From NCBI RefSeq assembly GCF_037997115.1, contig NZ_CP150484.1, positions 1,445,863 through 1,497,440 on the forward strand: a stretch of 51,578 nt of DNA, in the 5' to 3' direction. A program made the translations under genes and the position numbers. This document shows positions 8,130-16,819 of the stretch, piece by piece. Every line of letters begins with the position of its first letter. Positions within the stretch are counted from its first letter, which is position 1. This DNA comes from Amycolatopsis coloradensis (lineage in GTDB: Bacteria; Actinomycetota; Actinomycetes; Mycobacteriales; Pseudonocardiaceae). The notes below the pieces were generated by a model that saw nothing but the letters and a program-made list of their open reading frames with translations, ran no database searches and had not been told where the DNA came from.

Positions 8130-8906
8130 GTGTCCAAGCACGTCTTCAAGCGCGCCGGTTTCCTGGCCGCCACCGTCGGCATCGCCGGCCTGCTCTCGGC
8201 CGGGGTCGCCTCGGCCCACGTCACCGCCAACGTCTACGGCCCCCAGCCGTCGAAGGGCGGCTACGGATCGATCTTCTTCCGCGTCCCCAACGAGGAGAAG
8301 GACGCCGGCACCATCAAGGTCGAGATCACCGTCAAGCCCGAGTACGCGCTCAGCTCCGTGCGCGCCAAGCCGCTTCCCGGCTGGAAGGCCGAGGTCGTCA
8401 AGTCGAAGCTGCCCGCCCCGGTGACCACCGACTCCGGCACGCAGATCACCGAGGCCGTCACCAAGGTCTCCTGGACCGCGGAGCCCGGCACCAAGATCGC
8501 CGCCGGATCGACCGAGTTCCAGGAGTTCCAGATCAGCGCGGGTAAGTTCCCGACCAACGTCGACGCGATCGAGTTCCCCGCCACCCAGACCTACGAGAAC
8601 GGCAAGGTCGTCGAGTGGAACCAGCCGACCCCGGCCTCCGGTGAGGAGCCCGAGCACCCCGCGCCGACGGTGAAGCTCGCCGAGAAGAGCGCTGACGGAC
8701 ACGGTGGCGGCCACGGCACCGACACCAAGGCCACGTCCGAGGAGTCGCACGCCGCGTCGTCCTCTTCCGACAACACCGCCCGCTGGCTCGGCGGCGCCGG
8801 ACTGGTCGTCGGCGCGCTCGGCCTCGGCGTCGGCGCCGGTGCCACCCTGCGCGCCCGCCGCGCCACCGCCGCTTCCGGCACCAGCGACACCGAGGGAACC
8901 AAGTAA
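8130..8906 (+). CDS. ycnI: YcnI family (DUF1775) copper-binding membrane-anchored protein
   Basis: A 258-residue exported protein. The signal peptide ends GVASA before His30, so cleavage would leave an N-terminal histidine, as in DUF1775/YcnI proteins whose mature His binds Cu(II). The domain follows (HVTANVYGPQPSKGGYGSIF, VEITVKPEYALSSVRAKPLPGW). A His/Asp-rich linker (DGHGGGHGTDTK) and a single C-terminal transmembrane helix anchor it. GTG at 8130 has an AGGAG about 8 nt upstream; the frame is open further 5' but that part lies in noncoding DNA. It ends in TAA directly abutting the copC ATG. Confidence 0.9.
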   Translation: MSKHVFKRAGFLAATVGIAGLLSAGVASAHVTANVYGPQPSKGGYGSIFFRVPNEEKDAGTIKVEITVKPEYALSSVRAKPLPGWKAEVVKSKLPAPVTTDSGTQITEAVTKVSWTAEPGTKIAAGSTEFQEFQISAGKFPTNVDAIEFPATQTYENGKVVEWNQPTPASGEEPEHPAPTVKLAEKSADGHGGGHGTDTKATSEESHAASSSSDNTARWLGGAGLVVGALGLGVGAGATLRARRATAASGTSDTEGTK

Positions 8907-9470
8907 ATGCGTAAAGCGATCGTCGCGCTGGCGATCACCGGGGTGGCGTGGCTCGCCACCGCCACCCCGGCGCTGGCGCACAACGTCCTGATCTCCTCGG
9001 ACCCGGCGAAGGGCGCTTCGATCGCCGCCGGGCCCGCGAAGATCACGCTCACGTTCGACCAGTACGTCCAGAACGCGAACGTCAACCAGATCGCGGTCAT
9101 CGGACCGGGCGGCGGCCAGTGGGCCGAAGGCCAGGTCGAGGTCCGCGACAGCGTCGTGACCGTGCCGCTGCGGCCGCTCGGCCCGGCGGGCGAGTACAAG
9201 ATCGGCTACCGGATCCTGTCCGCGGACGGGCACGCCGTGACCGGCGAGGTGCCGTTCACGCTCACCGCCGCGGGCACCGGGACCCCGGCGAGCGCCGACG
9301 CGGCGCGCAGCAACGCGGGCCAGACCGAGACGGCCCCGGCGACCGGCGGCGAAGGCTCGTCCGGGGTGCCGATCTGGGTGTGGATCGCGGGCGCCGTCGT
9401 GCTGCTCGCCGTCGGACTGACCGTCGCGCTGCGCACCGGCGCGGGTGACAAGGAGAAGAGCGGCTCATGA
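8907..9470 (+). CDS. copC: CopC domain copper-resistance protein
   Basis: A 187-residue exported protein. Signal peptide MRKAIVALAITGVAWLATAT..ALA is followed by His25 (HNVLISSDPAKGASI), the N-terminal copper ligand of CopC, and the later SADGHAVTG supplies the second conserved His. About 95 residues of beta-sandwich are followed by a linker and a C-terminal transmembrane helix (VWIAGAVVLLAVGLTVALR). It binds copper outside the membrane and probably passes it to CopD. It follows ycnI with no gap and overlaps copD as ATGA. Confidence 0.93.
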   Translation: MRKAIVALAITGVAWLATATPALAHNVLISSDPAKGASIAAGPAKITLTFDQYVQNANVNQIAVIGPGGGQWAEGQVEVRDSVVTVPLRPLGPAGEYKIGYRILSADGHAVTGEVPFTLTAAGTGTPASADAARSNAGQTETAPATGGEGSSGVPIWVWIAGAVVLLAVGLTVALRTGAGDKEKSGS

Positions 9471-10498
9471 CCCAGGCCGAGACCACCTCGCGTGCCCGCG
9501 TCGCCGTCCTGTTCTGCGTGGTGACGGCGGGTATCGTCGGCGCCCTGATCGGTGTCGCGCTGACGGCCACCGCCCCGGTCCCCGGGGTCGCGCAGGTCAG
9601 CGAGGTGGTCTCGGTCTCGATCCCGATCGTGCGGGTGCTGCTGGACATCTCGGCGGTCGCCACGATCGGGCTGGCGCTGCTTTCGGTGCTGGTCGGCTAC
9701 GACCGGCCGAAGCTCTCCGAGCCGATCATGCGGATCGCGCGGCCCGCGAGTGTCGCGGCCGCGCTGGTCTGGGCGACCACCGCGCTCGTCGCGCTGATCC
9801 TGCAGACCGCCGAATACCGCCCGGGTTCCAGCACGCTGTCGATGTCGGACGTCGGCGGCTACATCGCCGACGTCGGCGCCGGGAAGGCGCTGCTGATCGT
9901 GGCGGTGCTGGCCCTGCTGCACGCGGGACTCGGCGTCCTCGCCCTGAAACACGGCGAGAAGGTGCCCGCCGAGGTCCGCGTCGGGCTCGGCCTGTTCGCG
10001 CTGCTGCCGCTGCCGGTCACCGGGCACGCGTCGAACTGGAACTACCACGACTACACGATGATCTCGATGGAACTGCACGTGATGAGCGCCGTCGCCTGGA
10101 CCGGCGGGCTCGGCGCGATGGCGGTGCTGCTCGTCGGGAACCGGACCCTGCTGGCGCACGCCCTGCCGCGGTTCTCCAAACTCGCGACGCTGTGCCTGAT
10201 CCTCGGCGCGGCGACCGGGCTGTTCAACGGGTTGATCGAGATCTCGCTCAACCCGTCGCTCGGCTTCTGGGAAGGCGTCTTCACCACACCTTACGGGCAA
10301 CTGGTGCTGCTCAAACTGTTGTGCACCGGCGTGATCGCGAGCCTCGGCGCGTACACGCGCTGGAAGCTGATGCCCCAGATCGTCCGGCACAACCGGACGG
10401 CGCTGGCCGCGTGGGCGACGCTCGAACTGACCGTGATGGGGCTCGCGTTCGGCTTCGCCGTCGTCCTCACGCGAGCCCCTGTCGTGCCGACCACCTAG
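9467..10498 (+). CDS. copD: CopD-like copper import/resistance membrane protein
   Basis: A 343-residue polytopic membrane protein with eight or so hydrophobic helices. The CopD domain carries candidate metal ligands in TGHASNWNYHDY and SMELHVMSAVAWTGGL, where the MELHV...AWTGG motif is the family's best-conserved stretch. It probably moves copper across the membrane together with CopC and YcnI, for uptake to cuproenzymes rather than efflux. ATG overlaps the copC stop by 4 bp, so the three genes form a tight operon. Confidence 0.92.
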   Translation: MTQAETTSRARVAVLFCVVTAGIVGALIGVALTATAPVPGVAQVSEVVSVSIPIVRVLLDISAVATIGLALLSVLVGYDRPKLSEPIMRIARPASVAAALVWATTALVALILQTAEYRPGSSTLSMSDVGGYIADVGAGKALLIVAVLALLHAGLGVLALKHGEKVPAEVRVGLGLFALLPLPVTGHASNWNYHDYTMISMELHVMSAVAWTGGLGAMAVLLVGNRTLLAHALPRFSKLATLCLILGAATGLFNGLIEISLNPSLGFWEGVFTTPYGQLVLLKLLCTGVIASLGAYTRWKLMPQIVRHNRTALAAWATLELTVMGLAFGFAVVLTRAPVVPTT

Positions 10499-10827
10499 TT
10501 CGCCGGTGGTTCGCCACGACCCTCAACTGTCCACAAGGGACACCAAGTCTGCCCCGTGTGCCCGATATGAGTGCTTTGCCCAGGGTTCGCGAGTGGCGAT
10601 GATCGTTCTAACCCTCTTTGCCACTCACGACCCCGAAGCCGAACTGTACATATCAGAATAAATCGGGCATTCAAGCGGCGCGGGATGTCCCTTGTGGACT
10701 CTCTGAGCAGGACAGGATCACCGGCCGGGCCGAAACCACGCCACCCCCGGACACCTCATCCCCTAGTGAAGCCGGCCGACACAGCCTGCACGACCGGGGT
10801 CCGATCACGCCGTATTCGCCTCACCCC
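10499..10827. other. Noncoding gap between copD and the DHFR-like pseudogene
   Basis: No credible gene. It holds a hairpin (GAGTGGC 10591-10597 with GCCACTC 10620-10626) that may end the copper operon, and a 14-bp sequence GTCCACAAGGGACA (10529-10542) that recurs inverted at 10686-10699. Both gene ends point into this gap. Confidence 0.6.
10529..10699. repeat. 14-bp inverted repeat pair flanking 143 bp
   Basis: GTCCACAAGGGACA at 10529-10542 is repeated exactly in inverse orientation at 10686-10699. Each copy is itself close to a palindrome (GTCC...GGAC). Confidence 0.7.
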
Positions 10828-11316
10828 TCAGTTCTCCACCGCGTATCGCAGAAGCACGACGCCGTTCTCGAACGCGGTGACCTCGATCGGCTTCAGCTCC
10901 CGCCGGTCCTGGAAGACACGCGTCCCCTCGCCGCGAGTCACCGGGCAGACCATCAGCCGGATCTCGTCGACGAGGCCCGCGTCCAGCAGCGACCTCATGA
11001 GGGTCGAGCTTCCCCACAGCCACAGGTCCTTGCCGCGCTGTTCCTTGAGCTCGCGACGGTGGCGGCGGGGTCGCGCGTTACGGTCGCGGCGGGGAAACCG
11101 CCCCAAGGGGCGTCGTCCAGCTTGGACGACGCGACGAACTTGGTGAGGTTGTCGAGCTTCTCGCCGTACTCGCCCTGCTCTTGGGCGTGCGGCCAGTAGT
11201 CCTTGGACATCGCGTAGGTGTTCGCTCCCAGGATCATCGTGTCGACCGAGGCCGCAGTCCTCCTCCGCGGCGATGTTGTCGACGGTGACCCACTGCTGAA
11301 CGATGAGCTTGCGCAT
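10828..11316 (-). pseudogene. Broken dihydrofolate reductase/RibD C-terminal-like gene
   Basis: Three pieces of one protein lie in two frames. The start (MRKLIVQQWVTVDNIAAEED, ATG at 11316) is in the frame of the C-terminal piece (ELKEQRGKDLWLWGSSTLMR ... stop at 10828), while the middle (MILGANTYAMSKDYWPHAQ to ATVTRDPAATV) is in another frame. From the usual layout of DHFR-like/RibD_C proteins I infer a deletion of roughly 25-30 codons near 11250, between EEDCGL and DTMILG, and one missing base near 11055 (ACCGTCGCGAGCTC where ACCGTCCGCGAGCTC is expected). Enzyme activity is unlikely. A sequencing error could explain the one-base lesion but not the first. Confidence 0.8.
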
Positions 11317-11528
11317 GTCCGTCCCTCCGGTTCGCGCGGCCACTCCGGCCGCGTCCGCCCCGGGGACGAAGCCGTCGAGCCGGTCTCGACATCACCCGCG
11401 CGACTTTTCGCGAGCTGTTACACGCCTTGCTCCATCCGGCCGCATTTGACCGATTTCGCTGTCCTCGCCGGACCTACGCCGGGATGCTCTACGCGTTCGC
11501 TGGGGTTAACCCGAAGAGGGGATGGTAG

Positions 11529-13604
11529 ATGGGCGGCCCGTTGCCGGGTGAAAGTGAAGTCAGCACGCCACAGGTACCGCGTCAGCGATCGGCGGTGAAA
11601 CTCACCAGGCAGGTGAGTTCGGGCCCGCGTCAGCTCCCGCCCGCGCCCGCGCATTTCACCAACCGCACGGCCGAGCTCGCGCTGCTCGAAGAACTCCTGT
11701 CCCAGGACGGCACCGACGGGCCGGCGGTGCACCTGATCAGCGGCCAGGGCGGGATCGGGAAGACGGCGCTGGCCACCGCGTGGGCCCGGCACCTCGGCGA
11801 CCGGTTCCCGGACGGGCACCTCTGGGCGGATCTCGGCGGCTTCAGCGCCAACGGTCCGCTCTCCGCGAGCGAAGCCCTCGGCCGGTTCCTCCGCGCTTTG
11901 GGTGTTCCGCCGGAAGGGCTGCCCGCGGACGTCGAGGAGCTCACCGCCCTCTACCGCACGACGACCGCCGAACGACCGTTGCTCGTGCTGCTCGACAACG
12001 CGGGTTCGACCGAACAGGTGCTGCCGCTGCTGCCCGCCGGCGGCGAAAGCCTCGTGATCGTGACGTCGAGGCGCCGTCTGGGCAGGCTCCAGACCGAACA
12101 TCGCGCGCGGCTGGTCGAGCTGGCCCCCTTCGGTTCCGCGCACAGCGCCGAACTGCTGGGCCGCGCGGTCGGCGCGGAGCGGGTCGGCGCCGAAGCCGCG
12201 CAGGCGCGGGCCATCGCCGACCTGTGCGGCGGCCTGCCGATCGCCCTCACCACGGTCAGCGCCAAGCTCGCGGGGCGGCCGAAGATGTCGCTGGAGAAGA
12301 TCGCCACCGAGCTGGGGAAGGAATATCGTCGACTGGCCACGCTCTCGACGAAAGAGGCGCAATCGGTGGAAGCCAGCTTCAACCTCTCCTACGACGAACT
12401 CCCCTCGGACGCGGCCGCACTGTACGCGGCGCTCGGCCTGCATCCCGGACCCGACTTCGGCGTCGGCGTGGCCGCGGCGTCGATCGCCGTCCGCGAGGAG
12501 GTCGCCGAAGACCTGCTGGACCAGCTCGTCGACGTCGGCCTGCTGATCGACCGCGGCGACGACCGGTACACCTTCCACGACCTCGCGCGGCTGCACGCCA
12601 AGGAGAAGACGGCGGGCAACGAGTACGACCGCGACATCGCGGTGCGCCGCATGCTCGAGTGGTACCTGCACACTGCGTCCAAGACCACCGCGATGACGGT
12701 CCCCGACCAGGACCCGATCCCGTACCGGTACGAATACCGGCCGCCGACGCCGGTCTCGTTCGAGTCCGCCGACGAGGAACTCGCCTGGCTCGAACGGGAA
12801 CGCGAGAACCTCATCGCCGCCGTCGAGACCGCCGAAACGTGGCAGCTGCCGGAACTCGGCTGGCAGCTCGCCGCCGCGATGTGGCCGCTCTTCCTGCTGC
12901 GCAAGCACTATCCGGACTTCCTCAAGGTGAGCCAGGCAGGCGTGCGGTGCGCGCGGGCGTGGGGCAACGCCTCCGCCGAGGCCCTGATGCACAACCGCAG
13001 TGGAGCCGCCTGCCGCGGCACCGGCCGGTACGACGAAGCCGTCGCGCATTACGAGGCGGGCCGCGAAGCCGCACGGAAGGCCGGGAACGAGGTCGTCGAG
13101 ATCCGGTCGGTGGAAGGGCTCGGCCTGGTCGCGCTGGCGCAGGGCAGGCTCGAAGACGCGGTGACGTGGTTCACCGAAGACCACCGGCTGAGCGAACGCC
13201 AGAACCGGACGCACGACGTCGGGCTCGCGCTGATCAACCTCGGTTCGACCCAGCTCAAGGCCGGGCGGCCGGATCCCGCGATCGAGCACCTCACCCGCGC
13301 TCGCGAGGCACTGGCCGCCGATCCCTACAACGTGGCCCGCGCCCGGACCGAACTCGGCCGTGCCCTCACCGCGGCCGGGGATCTCGCGGCCGCACGGACC
13401 GAACTCGAAGCGTCGCTCGCCACCATGGAGGCCAGCGGGTCGCGGTTCGAGGTCGCCAGGGCGCTGTCCGCCTTCGGCGAGGTCGCCGAGGCGGAAGGGA
13501 ACCCCGAGGAGGCTAGGCGGTTCTACGACCGGGCGTTGCCCATCCTCGTCGGCCTCGGCCGCCCGGAGGCTGACGCTCTGCGCACGCGACTGGAGCAGCT
13601 CTGA
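11529..13604 (+). CDS. STAND NTPase (NB-ARC) with TPR repeats
   Basis: A 691-residue protein. After a short N-terminal tail comes a P-loop NTPase: GQGGIGKT (residues 72-79), Walker B PLLVLLDNA (about 150-158), the VIVTSRRRL sensor motif and a CGGLPIAL motif as in AfsR/apoptotic ATPases. A helical region with KMSLEKIATEL and FHDLARLHAKEKT follows, then TPR repeats from about residue 470 to the end. AfsR-like proteins normally carry a SARP DNA-binding domain in front of this core; here it is absent, so DNA binding is doubtful. Role probably signal transduction or regulation by oligomerisation; ligand unknown. ATG at 11529 follows a GAGGGGATGGTAG stretch. Confidence 0.88.
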   Translation: MGGPLPGESEVSTPQVPRQRSAVKLTRQVSSGPRQLPPAPAHFTNRTAELALLEELLSQDGTDGPAVHLISGQGGIGKTALATAWARHLGDRFPDGHLWADLGGFSANGPLSASEALGRFLRALGVPPEGLPADVEELTALYRTTTAERPLLVLLDNAGSTEQVLPLLPAGGESLVIVTSRRRLGRLQTEHRARLVELAPFGSAHSAELLGRAVGAERVGAEAAQARAIADLCGGLPIALTTVSAKLAGRPKMSLEKIATELGKEYRRLATLSTKEAQSVEASFNLSYDELPSDAAALYAALGLHPGPDFGVGVAAASIAVREEVAEDLLDQLVDVGLLIDRGDDRYTFHDLARLHAKEKTAGNEYDRDIAVRRMLEWYLHTASKTTAMTVPDQDPIPYRYEYRPPTPVSFESADEELAWLERERENLIAAVETAETWQLPELGWQLAAAMWPLFLLRKHYPDFLKVSQAGVRCARAWGNASAEALMHNRSGAACRGTGRYDEAVAHYEAGREAARKAGNEVVEIRSVEGLGLVALAQGRLEDAVTWFTEDHRLSERQNRTHDVGLALINLGSTQLKAGRPDPAIEHLTRAREALAADPYNVARARTELGRALTAAGDLAAARTELEASLATMEASGSRFEVARALSAFGEVAEAEGNPEEARRFYDRALPILVGLGRPEADALRTRLEQL

Positions 13605-13770
13605 CCCGGTGGCCCCAATCGGTACCCGGCGACCGGGTGAGCTCGCCGCGCCGAATGACGCAGCGTAGTTGCAAGTTGCACATTCGGGGGAGCATTGGGT
13701 CAGGAGAAGTGATTAGCCCGGGCGAATTCGTCACCGATTGATCGGCGAATTCGGACAAGCGACGAACGGT

Positions 13771-13789
13771 CATTCGCCGTCGGCGAATG
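13771..13789. terminator. Bidirectional hairpin between convergent STAND and APH genes
   Basis: CATTCGCC (13771-13778), loop GTC, GGCGAATG (13782-13789): perfect 8-bp arms. It lies in the gap between two convergent genes and probably ends both transcripts. Confidence 0.6.
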
Positions 13790-13816
13790 CACGTGCAGAC
13801 GCCTTTCCCGGGTGAG

Positions 13817-14755
13817 TCACCGATACCGGTTCCAGCGTGCCCCGGTGCGCCCGTCCCGGAGATCGTTCAACCGTTTCCGCAGTTCATCCCGCACGCTGGG
13901 ATGACTGCGAAGAATCGGGAGAACACTCGTCGTGAGCTTGAGTTCGCGGATGGCGCGCAGTACCGAGAAGCCGGACCAAGTGGTCACGTCGAATCCGTAT
14001 CGCTGCGCGAACACGCGATAGCGGGCGGGTGGATCACCGAACCGTTCACGGCCGACGGCGAGCGGCGTCAGATCCCATTCCGGCGGCCCGACACAGGACG
14101 AATCGAAATCGCACAGCACCGGCCCGTCCGGCCCCGGGATCACGTTCCCGGTGTGCGCGTCCCCGTGGACCAGGCCGCGGGGCAGGGGGAAGTCGAGGTT
14201 CGCGAGCGCGGCTTCGAGCTCGGCACAGCGTTCGAGCAGGAACCGCCGGTCGCCGTCGTCCAGTTCCTCCGCGTCCGAAACCCGGGCACGGACCGCGGCG
14301 ACCGGCGCCCATTCGGCGAGCCCCTCCGGCGGTTCGAGCGCGTGGACCCGGCGCAGGAGCGCGGCGAGGTCGGCCGCCTTCGCCTTCCGGCCCGTCCCCG
14401 GCACCTTCCACCAGACCGTCACGAGATGTCCGCCGACCGGCAGTGGCTGGTCAAGGCCGGGAACGAGGCGGATGGCGGGCACGTCGTGCCGTTCGAAGTG
14501 CCGCGCGACCCGCACGACCGTATCGACGCGATGCCGCAGCCGGGTGGAGCCGACGATCCGGACGACGAACGGCGCGCTCGCCAGCTCGTAGACGGCGTTG
14601 TTGGTGAACCTCAGCAGGCGGGCACCTTCGGGGTCCACACCCAGCAGATCGCACGTCCGCCCGAGGGCGTCGCTCAGGATGGCGGGCGTGAACCGGCCGC
14701 CCGGGCCGATCGGCTCAGGCGGCGTAGAACGAGTTGAGGCGGTCGGCGAGGTCAC
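13817..14755 (-). CDS. Aminoglycoside phosphotransferase (APH) family protein
   Basis: A 312-residue kinase-fold protein. The Brenner motif LVHGDAHTGNVI supplies the catalytic Asp199 and Asn204; the metal-binding motif CDFDSSCVGPPEWDL supplies Asp216. The N-terminal lobe is short. Such proteins phosphorylate small molecules (aminoglycosides, macrolides, choline, homoserine, thiamine); the true substrate is unknown and resistance should not be assumed. The start used here overlaps the 3' end of the XRE-TPR gene by 41 bp; a GTG about 40 codons in (before DPEGARLLRF) is a possible shorter start. Confidence 0.85.
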   Translation of the reverse strand: MTSPTASTRSTPPEPIGPGGRFTPAILSDALGRTCDLLGVDPEGARLLRFTNNAVYELASAPFVVRIVGSTRLRHRVDTVVRVARHFERHDVPAIRLVPGLDQPLPVGGHLVTVWWKVPGTGRKAKAADLAALLRRVHALEPPEGLAEWAPVAAVRARVSDAEELDDGDRRFLLERCAELEAALANLDFPLPRGLVHGDAHTGNVIPGPDGPVLCDFDSSCVGPPEWDLTPLAVGRERFGDPPARYRVFAQRYGFDVTTWSGFSVLRAIRELKLTTSVLPILRSHPSVRDELRKRLNDLRDGRTGARWNRYR

Positions 14756-16127
14756 GGGCGTCGGCGTTGTTCCGGCGGCGTTCCGCCTCGACCTGCAGAG
14801 GTCGCATCCGGTCCTTCACCCGCTCCGATTTGATGCCCTCGGCGCAGTCGATGGCCTTCGAACCCACCTTCGCACCGTGGTCGAGGTCGCCTTCGAGCAG
14901 GTGGTTCGTCGCCAAGGCGCTGAGCATGAACGTCTTGCTGCGGGCCATGTCGTCGGTGTAGGCCTCGACGGCCTTGGTCAGCGCCGGGATCGCGTACTTG
15001 GTGTGCTCGACGTTCTTCTCGGCGAGCACGGTGTGCACGGTGCCGATCATGGCGTAGACGTCGGTCTCGGTGAAGAACTTGACCCAGGACTCGGCCTCGG
15101 CCAGATCGGCGCGGGCGAACTCGTCCTTGCTCCGGCCGAGCAGCTTCGTGGCCTGCTCCTCGTTGCCCATCATCGCGTAGGCCCACGCCTCGTTGGCGCA
15201 GAGCACGGCGACCGCCAGCTCGGAGCCCGATTCCTGGGCGGCGATCTGGCCGAGCTGGAACAGTTTCAGCGCGTCGTTGGGAGCGTCGTTGTGCAGGTAG
15301 ACCCGGCCCATCCGGTACAGCACGTTGGCCACCAGCGGGTGGCTGTCGCCTTGTTTGGCCAGGTCCAGCGCGTTCGCGAAATGGCCGCGCGCGGAATCCA
15401 TGAGCCCGGTGTCGAAGGAGGTCCACCCGGCCAGGCTGTGCAGGTCGGCGAGGGCGACGTACAGCCTGCTCTTGACCATCTCGGTGCCGGTGGACTCGAG
15501 CATCTGCTGTCCCCAGGACAGCTGGGCGACCACGGCGTCACGGCAGAAACCGCCGCCGTACTGGTAGTCGAGGGACCGGAGCGCTCTGGTGGCGGCTTCC
15601 ACTTGACGGACGTCGGTCATGCCGATCCGCCCGGGGGCGGGCGTCTTGGCGGGCCCCGCCGACCACGTACCCGATTCCGGACCGAACACCGCCGCACCCA
15701 TCGTGACCTGGGCGGCGTGCGCGAGGAACCTCCGTCGCTTCACGGACTCGTCCTCCTCCGCCTGCTTGCCGTCGGCAGCACCGACGACCTTTATCGCTGT
15801 CGCCTCGTCATAGGCGAGACCCATGTATCCCCTGGGGACACCAAGGCCGTCAGCGATGCGGGTGAGCACGTCGTACGCCATCACCTGGCGACCTTTGAGG
15901 ATCTCGGACACCTCGGACTGCGACTGGCCGGTCATCGCGGCGATCTGACGCTGCGAAACACCGTGCTTGCGCAACAGCCGGTACACGGAGGAGATCTCCC
16001 GTGTGGCCAGTGCGGCTCGCATCTCCGGCTGCTCCCAGGCATCCGGCGGCACGGGGTGACTCTGGCGACTCGAACCGCTTACAGCGTCCGAGCCGGCGAC
16101 AGCGCCGCTACCGATACTGGCGTCCAT
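14715..16127 (-). CDS. XRE-family helix-turn-helix regulator with TPR-like C-terminus
   Basis: A 470-residue protein. Residues 45-100 form a Cro/CI-type helix-turn-helix (LRKHGVSQRQIAAMTGQSQS ... ILKGRQVMAYDVLTRIADGL). A basic linker (SVKRRRFLAHAAQ) leads into a long helical TPR-like domain (about 170-470). Proteins with this architecture are abundant in Pseudonocardiaceae and Streptomyces and are presumed regulators; some act like quorum or morphogenesis sensors, but this is family context only. It is divergent from two small genes on the plus strand that often accompany it. ATG at 16127. Confidence 0.85.
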   Translation of the reverse strand: MDASIGSGAVAGSDAVSGSSRQSHPVPPDAWEQPEMRAALATREISSVYRLLRKHGVSQRQIAAMTGQSQSEVSEILKGRQVMAYDVLTRIADGLGVPRGYMGLAYDEATAIKVVGAADGKQAEEDESVKRRRFLAHAAQVTMGAAVFGPESGTWSAGPAKTPAPGRIGMTDVRQVEAATRALRSLDYQYGGGFCRDAVVAQLSWGQQMLESTGTEMVKSRLYVALADLHSLAGWTSFDTGLMDSARGHFANALDLAKQGDSHPLVANVLYRMGRVYLHNDAPNDALKLFQLGQIAAQESGSELAVAVLCANEAWAYAMMGNEEQATKLLGRSKDEFARADLAEAESWVKFFTETDVYAMIGTVHTVLAEKNVEHTKYAIPALTKAVEAYTDDMARSKTFMLSALATNHLLEGDLDHGAKVGSKAIDCAEGIKSERVKDRMRPLQVEAERRRNNADARDLADRLNSFYAA

Positions 16128-16446
16128 TGCGCCCCCTCACAGTTCCGTTGGGGTCGAGAAACAGCGTAGGCACACCTATTCAACCGTGCGAAACATCGGA
16201 TCGCCCGTCGTGATCGGCCCGGCAGAAGTCGTTTGACCGCTTACCGTGAAACCTCGTCCGGTCACCGCTATGACGGCGGTTCGACCTTCTATCGCACTCG
16301 GTTTCACATCACTGTAGTTGTCAGATCTCCGTGACCGACCGGCCACCGGCAGCGATCACAGAGAGCTACCAAGTCTCCGAACCCCCGCAAGGGTGCGGAC
16401 ACGCGGATACGAAGACGACGTGGAACGAGAGAGCGGAGAAGAGCCA
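16128..16446. other. Divergent promoter region of the XRE-TPR locus
   Basis: A gap of about 320 bp between the XRE-TPR start and the start chosen for the next plus-strand gene. It should hold both promoters. I see no clear consensus -10/-35 pair, riboswitch or strong hairpin. The plus-strand frame is open from 16318 but the 5' part shows no homology. Confidence 0.5.
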
Positions 16447-16806
16447 GTGGAGTTCGTGGACTCGATCGCAACAGGCTCCATCACCGCGGGACGGCCCGGT
16501 ATGGCTATGCGCCACCTGCGTGCGGCCGGCCCCGTCGGTCAGCAGACGGTCGCCAACCGTCCGGTCTCCCCGTCCGCCCCGGTCGACCCCCGTACCGCGA
16601 GTGTGCGCCGTTACGAAGGCGGACAGCTGGTCTGGCGGGTGCAGTGCGGCGATCTCATCAGCCGTGAACGCGCCGTCACCGTGTTCGTCGAAGACAACCA
16701 GGTGGTTCTCGTCTCGCCGCCAGGAGAGACCGCGCGCCTGACGTCCGGCCAGCTCGGCCAGCTCAGGGCAGCGCTCAACGAAGCCGCCAAGATGGCGGAA
16801 AGGTAA
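16447..16806 (+). CDS. Small conserved hypothetical protein next to XRE-TPR regulator
   Basis: A 119-residue protein. The start is GTG at 16447 (VEFVDSIATGSITAGRPGMA), preceded by GGAGAAG; an open frame upstream to 16318 looks like translated noncoding DNA. The C-terminal two thirds read like a small beta-rich domain (VRRYEGGQLVWRVQCGDLIS, AVTVFVEDNQVVLVSPPGE) followed by a helix (LGQLRAALNEAAKMAER). No known family comes to mind, though similar genes sit beside XRE-TPR regulators in related genomes. It is followed after 13 bp by another small gene, so they are probably co-transcribed. Confidence 0.7.
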   Translation: MEFVDSIATGSITAGRPGMAMRHLRAAGPVGQQTVANRPVSPSAPVDPRTASVRRYEGGQLVWRVQCGDLISRERAVTVFVEDNQVVLVSPPGETARLTSGQLGQLRAALNEAAKMAER

Positions 16807-16819
16807 CGGTGAATTCTCC

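Noticed and set aside
13817..14755. Calling the APH-family gene an antibiotic resistance gene
   Set aside because: Only the kinase-fold motifs are visible; the family covers many metabolic kinases and the context gives no resistance cue.
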